Assembly: GCA_904501665.1 (NCBI GenBank)
Contig: CAJGBT010000015.1
Location: forward strand, 1-21,771
DNA: 21,771 nucleotides
Source of the DNA: an uncultured Bacilli bacterium
GTDB lineage: Bacteria > Bacillota_I > Bacilli_A > Mycoplasmatales > Mycoplasmoidaceae
Reading direction: 5' to 3'
Made by a program: the position numbers and the translations under genes. The number at the start of each line of letters is the position of its first letter. The first letter of the stretch is position 1. This document shows, piece after piece, positions 10,116-20,818 of this stretch. A model generated the notes under the pieces. That model was given only the letters and a program-made list of their open reading frames with translations. It had not been told where the DNA came from and ran no database searches.

Positions 10116-10178
10116 TTATCCACATTTTTTACCTAAAAATGGGAGAAAACCAAGACTTTTCCACATAAATGTGGATAA
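10116..10178. promoter_or_regulatory. DnaA-box cluster (operator or origin candidate)
   Basis: Two perfect DnaA boxes are present: TTATCCACA on the + strand at 10116-10124 and on the - strand at 10170-10178. A one-mismatch box, TTTTCCACA, lies at 10157-10165. The last two face each other as an inverted repeat (CCACAT, two bases, ATGTGG). The cluster lies ~60-120 bases upstream of the dnaB promoter, exactly where the flanking genes diverge, and beside a very A+T-rich stretch. It may be a DnaA-controlled operator, a DnaA-titrating site or a replication origin. Confidence 0.7.
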
Positions 10179-10290
10179 CTAAAAGTAATTTTTAATGATT
10201 TTTTTTAATAAATAAAAGCAATTTTATTTAACTATTTCTTAATAAGAAAAACACAAAAAATGTTAAAATATATCTATATTATAGGTAAAA
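10179..10290. other. Very A+T-rich segment between DnaA boxes and the giant surface gene
   Basis: This 112-base stretch is almost entirely A and T, with poly-T and AATAAATAAA runs. It contains the promoter region of the surface gene: candidate -10 boxes are TAAAAT (10264-10269) and TATTAT (10277-10282), neither with a clear -35. AGG at 10283-10285 is the only ribosome binding site candidate. It could also act as an unwinding element if the DnaA boxes form an origin. No other gene is seen in 10002-10290. Confidence 0.5.
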
Positions 10291-13200
10291 ATGAAAAAGA
10301 GAAACAAAATTTTATTTGGTATTTTAACACCTATTGCAATTACCTCTGTTGCAACATTATCTTGTGCAACAGCATCATTTTATCGTGACAATAAAATTTA
10401 TAATCAGAATACTAAACTAGAAAATGAACCAAATTTAATGAATATTAATCAAAATAGTCGGGCTAGTGGTCAATATTCTAGTTGAAACAAAATATTTAAT
10501 GAAAATTATGGTGTTTCAAGAGTGTTTGTCCAAGCTAATAGTACATTATCTGCTTTTTTTCCTTTTGAGTTAATGCCAACAAAGATCCAACTGATAAAAA
10601 CTTTTTTTGCTAATAACTATAATAATATTTTTGCTGGCAAAATGAATGCTCCAGTTGCAAATGATTTTGAAATAGATTCTCAAAACTATACTGTTAATAA
10701 TAAAGAGGGTTGAATTGATTTAAGAGTTACTAAAAAAGGTTACTTTGACTTAGACTCAAATTGAGTTGCTAATGGATATATGCCTTATGAAATTATTAGA
10801 ATTACTGGTCTTAAAAAAGCAAATCCTACCCCAACAGTTTTTAAAATTAAACAAGTAAATGGGACTCCTTTAAAACTTCAATATTATGCATCAGAATTTG
10901 TTGATGAATTTAAAAACTTATATGATAGTGGTGACAAAGATGAGTTTTTTAACTTTACTAAAAAATGATTTGATTTTGATAGTAGTAACTTCCCATTTAG
11001 TGATATTAGTAATTTAAATTTGAATTTCTCTAATATCAACAATCATCAAGGATCATTTTTAATGACAGCTAGCTATCTTTCCTACTTTGCTGATGATGAT
11101 TATTGTACCTTTATCAATACTACAATAGGGGCTAGTGGTGAAGTCAATACTGAATATAAAGGTTTATCTGAGTTTCAATCTTATGTTATCCCTTATAATT
11201 CAACTCCACCAGATCCTTCGACAGGAATAGGTATAGATAAATTTAATAGATTATATGCTAAAGATTTTTTAAACAAATTTTTAACTGAACCCTCAGCAAA
11301 AAATTGAGTTAAGAAAAATATTTTTGCATTGATTAAAAACCCTAGTAAAAATGCCACATTTAATAATGTTTATTTGTCTGAAAATGAAAAAGATTATGTG
11401 ATTGATTATGATAAAGGTTCAATAACCCTAGCAGGATATCTAGATAAACTATATGTTGAAAATGGTGTTATTTTAGATAAATATGATTTAAACACCAATG
11501 GCATTAAAATCATTATTACTGGTTTAGAAGCAACTCTTAATACTAAAATACTTAAAAATGAAAATTTCCCAGTTGTTGATGCATCAATTAATACTTTACC
11601 CACAAATAAACCAAGTAAAGTTTTAGAAAATTTAAAAAAAGACATAAATAAACCTTGAAATGATGCTACCTATGCTCAAAGTTTTTTTCTACCACTTAAT
11701 TTACCACAAAATATCAATAACTTTAAAATAAAAGCACTTGATGGAAAAGCTGATGATCAAACAGGAACATTAACTATTACTCGATTAGTTTTTTCTGGAG
11801 CTAATGTCAATGGAGATACTAATGACTTGGATGCAATAGCAACTAATGATAGTGGTGCTAATCCTTTTGTTTATAATTTCCCTGTAACAAAACCAAAAAC
11901 AACAAGTTTAAACCCAATTGGTTATGTTGAAAATAATAATGATTTATTTCCTTATGAAATTGAAGATAAATTTAAAAACAGTGACCAAACTATTATTAGC
12001 CAGTTAAAAACAATTGTTAAAAATCAATTAATTATTAATAATCCTAATCCAAGTATAACTGATGATGAAATTGATATTAGTTTCATTCAAGCAAATAATC
12101 GTTTAGGAACAATTGACATTAATGTAACTATTAAAAGAAGATTAATTGAAGGTGAAATTAAAAACACACCACTAACTCAAAAAGTAACTATTAATGGTTT
12201 TAAAACATTAAATCATACTGTTATTAATCGTAATTTAAATTATCCTCAAGATATTTATCCATCTGATATTGAAAATTATTTTGCTAATAACAAGATAAAT
12301 AATGATCAAGACAAAATATTAACATTTTTTGATTTTCATAATTTACCAAAAATTTCATATGATAGTAATGGCAAACTAAATTCAAATCTATTAACTAATT
12401 TCCAAATTACTAATCTTAATAATTTAAATGGAACTGCTACTATTTCTTTTGTATTAAATGGCGGATATTTTAATGATGATGATTGAGCTACCCTAATAAA
12501 ATCTCCGCTTAATTGTAGTTTAGATTTCAATTTATTTAAATTTGCTAAACCAACTAAATTAAATGATGTTACTTTATTAGTAGTTGATAAATGATTAACT
12601 AGTGAATTTGTTAAAGAATTACAAAATAACACCATTGAAAATGTTAATATCCTAAAATCAGCTATATTTAATAGTTGTGAAAACCCACCTGAAGATGTTA
12701 GTATTGATACTTATTTAAATTGAATTACTCTTGGTGAATGTAGTCAAGTTAGTGATGTTAACAAATCATTTAAGATTGAAGTTACTATTAACAAATATGT
12801 TGATGAAAATGGTGTACCTCAAGATAAAAAATTTACTACTAGTATTTTAGTGAATGGTAATTTTAGATCAGTTGAAAACACTCGTTTTAAAAATTATCCA
12901 GTTGATAATGATGCAACCATCAAAATTGATGGTGTCTCTGATATTAAAGCAAGCAGTTGAGTAAATGAAACAGTCAAGATTAAAAATGCTATAATAAGCA
13001 AATGAGAATCTTTAATTAAAGGTGATATCCCACCTGATTTTAATATTGAAAATAATTTAATAATTAAAACAGATCAAATTAAATATGATGATAAAGCTGG
13101 TTATATTGATGTCCCTGTATCATTAAAAACATATTATGATGGTGGTCATTTAGTTGAAGGCGACCAAGACGGATATGATGAAGATACTATTATCCATATA

Positions 13201-16200
13201 ACCGGATTTCATACAATAGCAAATACAGAAATTCCTGATACTAAGGAGAAACCATACAATATCAGTGATGTAAGCAAAGTACTACCGTCTGAATCTTTTT
13301 TAAAATTTACTGAGGAACAGTGAAAACAACTTATTATTAATAATGTGCTAATTGGTGGTACCGATGGTATAGCTACAAAAGATATTACTAAGTTTCAAAT
13401 CAATCGAGTTGATGATAAATATGGAGTAGTAAGTTGTGAATTTAAACTTAATTCATACTATCTTGATGGAGAATTCATTGAAGTAGCTAAAAATGCTAAT
13501 AAAAAACCATTAGAAGCTACTAATTTATTTATAGGAGGTTTCAAGACACAAACTCCTTCTTCCTTAAAACAAGACTTAACTTATAATCTTCCAAATGTTA
13601 ATAACATATTACCTTCTGTCTATTTTGAACAAAATAAAAATGAAAAATATTGACAACAATATTTTTTTAACCAAGGTATAGTTAAAGATCCAACTCCAAA
13701 TAATGACTACTTAAATATTAATTTGAATATGTCTAATGTAAATGTTAATGACAAAGATGGAACTATTACCTTTAATAAAATTGAATTAAATTCATATTTT
13801 GCTAAAGCTTTTGGTTTTAACACATCTAATGGAAATTTTAATATTAGTAAATTACCAGATTTTCAAGAAGATTTTACTGAATATCCTTACCCAACAACTT
13901 TAACAACTCCTAATCTTGATGTTGATAAGTTGAGTCCTTATACAAAAATTACTATTAAAGGTTTTAATCATGTTAATGGTCCAACAACATTTATTGATGA
14001 TAGTTCTATTGATTATGACCAAAGTTCCTCATTAGTTAGTGATCGTTATTCTACAAATAAATTAGTTAAATTTTTATCAAATAATTTAGATGATTCAAAA
14101 ACAAATTACATACCCAATTTCAAATCTTTTATTTTTGATAATTGTATTACTGGTGAAAAACAAGGAATTGATAAAAACAATGATATTGCTTTTGAATTTT
14201 CAGATAATGCAAGTGATATTGAGAATGGAACTATAACAGCTACAATCTCATTAAATAAATATTGATCTAATGATGGAACCTTAAAGGACAAAAGCAAAGG
14301 GGATGAACCTCTAAGAAAAACTATTACTTTTAATAAATTTGCATCATATCAAAGCACAAAAGTTATTGATAATCAAGAAATTAAAAGTCAAGATATAGGT
14401 GCAAACATTTCAACATTATATGCAAATCAATTATTAGATAAAATTAGTAATCAAGCTGATAATAAACCAATTATAGATGCTATTAAATGAAGTATCATTA
14501 ACAAATGTTTATCTGGTAATAAAGCTAATCCAGTTAATAATCTTGATAATATAACAATTATTGAAGCCAAAAACCCTAATTTTAAAGAAGGTAGCATTAA
14601 TATTTATTTTAAATTAAAACAAATATGAGATATTACTGATCAAGATTTTGATGGTAAGAATCCTCAAAACGGCAATAACAAAGAATATAATATTACAATT
14701 ACTCAATTAAAGACTTTAAAAAAGACTGAGATTAATAGTCCATTGGATATTAATAAGTTATATATCAATGCACAAACATATGACAAATTTCAAGTTTTAA
14801 ATAAAGAAATTACAGCTGAAAAATTTTTAACAGATGGATATAAGATTGGTAATTATGAATTATCTTTTGAAGAAGCGATAAGAACATTATTTGAACAAAA
14901 TAAAGGAGGAATTTTAAAAAACATTGATCGAGACAAATTAGATGCAGTGACCATTGTTGATGAGCAGCCAATAATAGGTAAAATTTCTGACATCAATCCA
15001 AACGAATTAATAGTTACAATTACATTATCCAATACTTATGATTGAAATGAACAAGGTAACAATCTTGTAGAAGGTAATCATGATTTTGACCTTACTTTAT
15101 ATAATTTTTTTCAAAAAGCTACTGGTCCAACAAAAATAAAATTAGATCCAAATTATACATTATCTGCTGGTAATTTATTTGATTATGTATATAGTTCTAA
15201 GCCTGTGATATATGCTGAAACTTTTGAGGACCAAATTTTAAAAGATAAAAATTCCACTGCATTAGCATATCTTAGTGAATTTGTTTATGATAATTGTTTA
15301 GATCCTAATTCAAATTTAGATGGTATTCAAAAAGAATCTTCTTTTGGATTTGAATATTATCCTAATTCACAAACTAATTCATTTGATCGTAAACTTTATA
15401 TTAGATTTTGATTAAAGGATTACAATGATAAAGATGGTAATCAAGTTTCTAATGCAACTTATGAACAAGCAATAAATGCTGGAATGTATAGAGATATTAT
15501 TATTTCAAACTTTCCAAAACCAGAAAATACATTAAAACAACCAACACTTCCATTAGGCAATGGAAAAAGGGTTTCAATTAAAGCAAAACCAGTTTATGTT
15601 GGTCCTGATAAAAAAGAAGACAACACCTTACCTACATTAACTGTAAAAGATTTAGTTAGCAATCTTGATGGTGATGAAAATTACAATACAAAATTATTTA
15701 AAGCATGAATAATGCAAAACCTTTATACTGGTAATACAACTGGTCTTGTAAATTACCAAATTGAAGATGGTAAAAATGTTAATATTACCGTTGATTCACC
15801 TAATTATCAAGATGGAGAAATTACAATAACTGTTACACTTAAAAATTATTGAACAGAAAATGGCATAGGTAATAATGGTTGTGTAGCTAAAAACATATGT
15901 ATTTATGATTTTAAAAAGATTAATTCAACCAAAATCACTAACCTAACACTAGATTTGGTTAATGAAGCCAATTATCCATTAGCTAGCAATAGTGATATTA
16001 AAAAATCGAATATTACTAGTTGAGCAACAAGTTCACCAGATTATTCTGAAGTATTTAATGAAATTAAATCAAAAAGGGTTTCTGATTTTATTAATAATAC
16101 AACAAATACTGAATTTAAAGCAAAAGCTTTTAATTATATCAAGCAATGAATGGTTCAAAATAAAGATATTGTCTTCTCTTATTTACCAGAAGATATGTCA

Positions 16201-16941
16201 GATCAGGAATTATTTGATAACATTATAATTGATAATAAATCCCCTTGACTACCCGATCATGATAATGGTACATTAACTGTCTTCTTTTCGTTAAACAAGT
16301 ATTTAAAAGATGATGGTACAGTTGCACAAACACCAGATTCAAATCCATTAGTTTGTAAAATTAAATTTAGTGGTTTTCAAATGACAGGAACTGCCACTCA
16401 TTTACAAAATAAATATTCAATTAGTGTTACACAAACTAATTCATTACCATATTTTATTACTAGTAGTAAGGGAATTAATTATAGTGATTTAGCATCAAGT
16501 GATTTATTAGAATCTAATAATCTTCTTTCTTTGACAAATGCCAATGTAATTCGACGAATGATTTTAGCTACTCCAAATGGTGAAGAAAAAAGTTCAAATT
16601 ATTCATCATTAATTACTGGTAACATTAGTGGTGGTGTTAGTTCACCAGACAATATTTCTATTGATAGTGTCCAAGCACTACCTACACTAGGTAAGCTAGT
16701 TATTAAATATCATTTATTAAGGGCATGAACCGAAACAGATGTTGATGTTCCTACAAAATATAATCTATCAGGTGAACTAACTTTAGTAAACTTTAAGAAA
16801 GTAGATTCAAAACTTCAAATTTCTGAAAAATTAAGTCCATTCATTTTTGTTGGTGTTGGTTTAGGGATATTCATTATTCTATTCTTAATTTTATTTGTGA
16901 TTTTCTATCGTAAGCGACGTGATATTGAATATCAACAATAA
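10291..16941 (+). CDS. Giant 2216-aa surface protein with Lipoprotein_17-like repeats
   Basis: The frame is open from ATG to TAA with 24 UGA codons as the only Trp codons; I found no UGG. Residues 1-25 look like an export signal (MKKRNK, a hydrophobic stretch, then ATLSC with Cys25). The -3 position is Thr, so lipidation is plausible but not certain. Most of the remainder is about 15-17 diverged units of ~100-150 residues, each ending in a beta motif such as GTITATISLNKYW followed by ITIxGF. This resembles the Lipoprotein_17 (PF04200) domain, expanded in Ureaplasma-type surface proteins. A C-terminal hydrophobic helix (2184-2205) is followed by a basic tail (YRKRRDIEYQQ), so the C-terminus should be cytoplasmic. 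The role, perhaps adhesion or immune interaction, is inference. It diverges from dnaB, and no terminator separates it from the exonuclease gene. Confidence 0.9.
10690..16800 (+). repeat. Array of diverged protein repeats inside the giant surface gene
   Basis: Unit ends are marked by a hydrophobic strand and Gly/Asn-Phe: ITGL (near 10804), ITGL (11518), INGF (12193), VNGNF (12850), ITGF (13198), IGGF (13531), IKGF (13957), FNKF (14332), ITQL (near 14700), YNFF (near 15105), SNF (near 15508), YDF (15907), SGF (16372) and VNF (near 16790). Less clear units lie between some of these. Most are preceded by a G-x-I/L-T-x-T-x-x-L strand. The units are diverged at DNA level; no long identical direct repeats were noticed. 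Confidence 0.7.
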
Positions 16942-16979
16942 TTTAGTTATTTAGTAATAAATTTTAGAAAGTTAAGATA

Positions 16980-17873
16980 ATGAAAAAAGCGATTGTTTTT
17001 GATGGTAATTCTTTATTTTACCGAATGTATTATGCAACTATAAAACAAGCTGAGTATGCGAAATTAAATAATCTAACACCAAATAATGGTATTAGATTAA
17101 CAATAAATGTTATTTTAAAATACTTAGAAAATAACGAATATGAATATTATTTTGTAGCTTTTGATCATTCTGAACAAACCTTTCGCCATCATGATTTTGA
17201 AAATTATAAAAAGGGAAGGCAAAAAGCACCTGATGATTTATATACACAAATGATAGATACCATTGATTGTCTTAATTATTTAGGAATTAAAGCTTTACAA
17301 AAACCTAAGATTGAAGCTGATGATTTAGTTGGTTCATTTACCAAATTGATGAATGATCATAATATTAGTGTTGATGTTATTACTTCCGATAAAGATTTAT
17401 TACAATTAGTCAATCAACAATGCTCTGTTCATTTAATGAAGCAAGGTGTATCTAATCTTGATTTATTTTCCATTTCAAATTTTAAAGATAAATTTTTTGG
17501 ATTAAACCCGCAACAAATTATTGAATATAAAGCAATTGTTGGGGATAATTCTGATAATTTACCAGGTATTAATGGGATTGGTCCCAAAACAGGGATTGAT
17601 TTATTATTAAAGTATCATGATCTTGATAATATTTATAACCATCTAAATGAATTATCATTAAACTTACAAAAAAAATTTAATGAAAGTAAAGCAATGGCTT
17701 ACCAATGTAGACAGTTATCTACAATTTTATTAAATGAACTTAATGATTGCCAAATCAACGATTTTAAAATACAAAAATATGATCTAGATAAATTACAAAC
17801 AATTATTAATAAATATCATTTAAAGCAATTAGATGAATACTTAAATAAGAATAAACAAATTAATCTTTTTTAA
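16980..17873 (+). CDS. 5'-3' exonuclease / flap endonuclease (PolA N-terminal type)
   Basis: This 297-aa protein corresponds to the 5' nuclease domain of DNA polymerase I, without proofreading or polymerase domains, as in other mollicutes such as M. genitalium MG262. It should remove RNA primers and flaps in lagging-strand synthesis and repair. Metal-binding motifs are visible in order: Asp8 (FDGNS), Glu112-Ala-Asp114-Asp115, Asp137 and Asp139 (TSDKD) and Asp189/Asp192 (GDNSDNLPG). They are followed by the helix-3-turn-helix (INGIGPKTG, about 197-205). It has no Trp. The start has only a weak ribosome binding site and follows the giant surface gene by 38 bases without a terminator. It leads a run with fpg and coaE. 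Confidence 0.95.
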   Translation: MKKAIVFDGNSLFYRMYYATIKQAEYAKLNNLTPNNGIRLTINVILKYLENNEYEYYFVAFDHSEQTFRHHDFENYKKGRQKAPDDLYTQMIDTIDCLNYLGIKALQKPKIEADDLVGSFTKLMNDHNISVDVITSDKDLLQLVNQQCSVHLMKQGVSNLDLFSISNFKDKFFGLNPQQIIEYKAIVGDNSDNLPGINGIGPKTGIDLLLKYHDLDNIYNHLNELSLNLQKKFNESKAMAYQCRQLSTILLNELNDCQINDFKIQKYDLDKLQTIINKYHLKQLDEYLNKNKQINLF

Positions 17874-17889
17874 ACACTAGGAGTTATTA

Positions 17890-18732
17890 ATGCCAGAATT
17901 GCCAGAAGTACAAGTTGTTGTTAATTATTTAAATAAAAATATTTTAAATAAAAATATTAAAGACATTAAAGTTAATCTTAATAAATTATTAAAAAACACA
18001 AAACCAAAAACTCTTATTGATAGTCTCTTAAATACAAGTATTATTAAGATTGATCGTCGTGGTAAATATTTGATATTTCAATTTAAAAATAATAAATGCT
18101 TAGTTGCTCATTTAAGAATGGAAGGTAAGTTTTATTATGAAGATGCTAGTTATCAATCGAGTATTCATGACCATCTTATTTTTAGTTTTGATGATAAGAC
18201 ACAATTAATATATAATGACACAAGACAATTTGGTACTTTTCATCTTTTTAATTCATGAAATGAAGCCATTATGTCTACTATAATTAAAAAATTAGGACCT
18301 GAGCCTTTTATTGAAGAGTTTAATCAGGATTATCTTTACCCCTTATTATTAAAAAGTAATAAATACATAAAAACCTTTTTGTTAGATCAAACCAAAGTTG
18401 TTGGGATAGGTAATATTTATGCTGATGAAATTTTATTTGCATCTAAAATTCATCCATTAACAAAAGCAAAATATTTATCTTTAAAAGATGCTAATCATAT
18501 TGTTTTAAATACAAAAAAAATTTTAACAGCCTCAATTGCTAATAACGGAACAACTATCCATACTTTTAAATTTAATAAATGATCAACTGGTGATTATCAA
18601 AAATATTTAAAAGTTCATTTACAAAAATCAAAACCATGTCCACAATGTAAAAGTTTAATTAATAAAATTAAAGTTAATGGGAGAGGGACATATTATTGTC
18701 CCTCATGCCAAAAGGAAAAAAACAAATGCTAA
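17890..18732 (+). CDS. mutM: Formamidopyrimidine-DNA glycosylase (Fpg/MutM)
   Basis: Fpg removes 8-oxoguanine and formamidopyrimidines and cleaves the resulting abasic site. The 280-aa product has the family length. The N-terminus PELPEV provides the catalytic Pro2 amine and Glu3. Lys in RGKYL matches the conserved beta-hairpin Lys, and GIGNIYADEILF is the helix-two-turn-helix signature. The zinc finger has Cys250, Cys253, Cys270 and Cys273, with Arg265 in GRGTYYC. Two UGA codons are read as Trp. AGGAG (17879-17883) lies six bases before the ATG. The stop overlaps the start of coaE by seven bases. Confidence 0.96.
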
Positions 18733-20234
18733 TTTTAATTACAGGCCAACCATACGTAGGAAAAACAACCTTTTTAAATTTGTTTCAAGCAGATGGGTTT
18801 GAATGTTTTAATGTAGATCATTTTGTTAACGAAATTTATCAATTTAATAAAATTGGTTATATTTTAATTAGAGCTAATTTTGGTAAGGAATATGTTAATA
18901 ATAGTGGTGTTGATAAACAAAAATTATTAGATTTGATAGTTCAAGACCATAATCAGTATTTGAAATTATGTAATCTTATTTGACCTTTAATAAAAGGACA
19001 ATTAATGAAACTAAAAAAAGATAATAAATTTATAATAGTTGAAATGTCTATTTATTTATTAAATCGAGATTATTTTAAAGGCATTTTTGATAATGTGTTC
19101 TTAGTTAAAAGAAACATTAATCAAAAAGCATTAAGCCCTAATCAATTAAAAATCTTATCTTATTTTAAACATGTATTGACTGACCCTAATGATTATGTAA
19201 TTGAAAATAATTTAGATGCTATTCAAATATATTTTGATTTCAAGCATCTAGTTGATATTTTATTTTCTCGTTTTAATAATCAAACTATTAGTAAAATTCC
19301 CAAGCAAGATGGTTTTGTTTTAAATAAAAATAAAAATAAATATTTTATGATAATCTGACCATCAATTTTTAATTATCAAAAAATAACTAATATTTTAAAT
19401 ATGGAACAATGTTATCTTGACCTAATAAATGTTTTATCCCAACAAGCTAAAACTTCTATTGGTTGTGATTTGTGCTCATATAAAAAATGAGAATCTAGCA
19501 TGATTAAAAACATAACCTTTTTTACTACCAAATTAGCCCCAATTGATATTAATAAAAATTTATTAGTTTTTTTAGAAAATCCAACTAATTTTGAAACCAG
19601 ATATATTACTAGTACATTTGGTAAAAATGAAGTTAATGATCTTTTATTTGCTACTAAATTTAAAAAGTATATTTTTAATTATGAACTTGATAATAATAGT
19701 TTTTTTATATATTTAGATACCATCTTTATTTTAAAATCTAAATTAGCAAAAATTATTCAAGTTAATAATTTAAATAAGGATGATTTTTTAATATATTTAA
19801 AACGTTTTTTTAACATTGATGATTTATTAGAAATTGATGATAGTAATGCTAGTCAATTTAATTGTATCTATGATTATGTAAATTTTTATGATAATTATCT
19901 TTTTATAAGTGAAGATAATCAAGAAAATACATGTCTTCTTTATAATAAAGATGTGTTATCAACATGAGCAAAATCCAAAAATGTTAATGTAATGACATTA
20001 CCAATAGTTTATTTTGATAAAAATACTTGATTATCATATACAAACTTCATTAGTATTGATAATAAATTAATAACTTTTAATCTTCAAGCAAAAATATCTC
20101 AAGAAGTAGAAACGAAACTAATTAATACTATTAAAGAAATAAAAATCCTTTGAATTGATAATGCAATTTTGTTTACTAGTTTTTATTTTGGGATTAATAT
20201 TTTAGTTAAAAAAATTCCAGCCATTTCTTTTTAA
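18726..20234 (+). CDS. coaE: Dephospho-CoA kinase fused to a ~300-aa unknown domain
   Basis: The first ~180 residues are a CoaE kinase, which performs the last step of coenzyme A synthesis. The P-loop TGQPYVGKTT has Gly7, Gly12, Lys13 and Thr14; Asp31 (NVDHF) matches the conserved catalytic Asp region; FGKEY and VDKQKL follow at the expected spacing. Usual CoaE proteins are ~200 aa, but this frame continues without TAA or TAG to 502 residues. UGA codons near 19356 and 19488 are read as Trp. The extra ~300 residues have a CxxC (Cys247, Cys250) and Phe/Asn/Asp-rich sequence, no membrane segment and no family I recognise. An ATG at 19500 lies in frame without a good ribosome binding site, so a separate gene there is less likely. 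The ATG at 18726 is chosen for AGGA nine bases upstream. Confidence 0.85.
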
Positions 20235-20818
20235 TAATAAATATTTTTATTAATTTTAGTTTGCATTAGTTTTAAAGGATAAATAGTAAAACTAATAATT
20301 ATTATATTAATTATTGCAGAGAATAAAACGATTGGTCCATTAATTACAACAGCAGCATTAAAATTAACTTTATAAAAATAGATTCCACTTAATACATAAC
20401 TAAAAAACATGACAAAGTAGCCAAAAAGATTAAAAATAATTGTTAATGAAATTAATATAGTGGCAGTTTTAATTTGATTTTTAAAGTTTATTTTATTAAT
20501 AATAGGTTGCAAAAATAAAAAAGCAAAGAATCCCCAATATGGTAGTAAGTAGTCAAAGAAAATATGGCCGTTAATTCCAAAAAGCAAAAGTAGTAATGGA
20601 GTTAAAAAGAAAAAACCTATTTTAAAATACCAAGTTCTTAATAAATATAAACTTAAACAAAAAAAGATCATTTGAACTTGTAACGAATATCCATTAAGAA
20701 CATCTATATATTTAAATATTGCTCTAAAGATGACGACTAGTGCTAAGCAAATTCCTGATAAAGTTATTTCTGCAATCAATTCTCTCTTTTTTAATTTAAA
20801 TTTTTGTTTATTTATCAT
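20231..20818 (-). CDS. Probable ECF transporter S component (substrate-binding membrane protein)
   Basis: This 195-aa protein has about six hydrophobic segments, and its length and motifs fit an S component of an energy-coupling factor vitamin importer. A conserved-looking centre (FDYLLPYWGFFAF, about 87-99) resembles the LDY-containing helix of ThiT-type proteins, and VVINGPIVLF occurs near 157-166. The thiamine-binding residues cannot be confirmed, so the substrate (thiamine, riboflavin or another vitamin) is open. No ECF ATPase or T component is in the window; mollicutes usually encode a shared module elsewhere. Its start overlaps the end of the preceding membrane protein gene by 11 bases. 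Its stop shares a TTAA with the stop of coaE. Confidence 0.65.
   Translation of the reverse strand: MINKQKFKLKKRELIAEITLSGICLALVVIFRAIFKYIDVLNGYSLQVQMIFFCLSLYLLRTWYFKIGFFFLTPLLLLLFGINGHIFFDYLLPYWGFFAFLFLQPIINKINFKNQIKTATILISLTIIFNLFGYFVMFFSYVLSGIYFYKVNFNAAVVINGPIVLFSAIINIIIISFTIYPLKLMQTKINKNIYY

Noticed and set aside
15992..16228. 78-codon ORF in the +2 frame inside the giant surface gene
   Set aside because: It lies out of frame within a well supported coding region, has a low-complexity Ile/Leu/Lys composition and no ribosome binding site.
10291..16941. Apparent chain of a dozen short ORFs, as in a decayed pseudogene
   Set aside because: All breaks are UGA codons in one frame; no TAA or TAG occurs until 16939 and no frameshift is needed, so with UGA as Trp it is one intact gene.
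19500..19967. Separate gene starting at the ATG at 19500
   Set aside because: It is in frame with coaE, the preceding codons are open, and no convincing ribosome binding site precedes it; one long protein is simpler, though the alternative is kept as a test.
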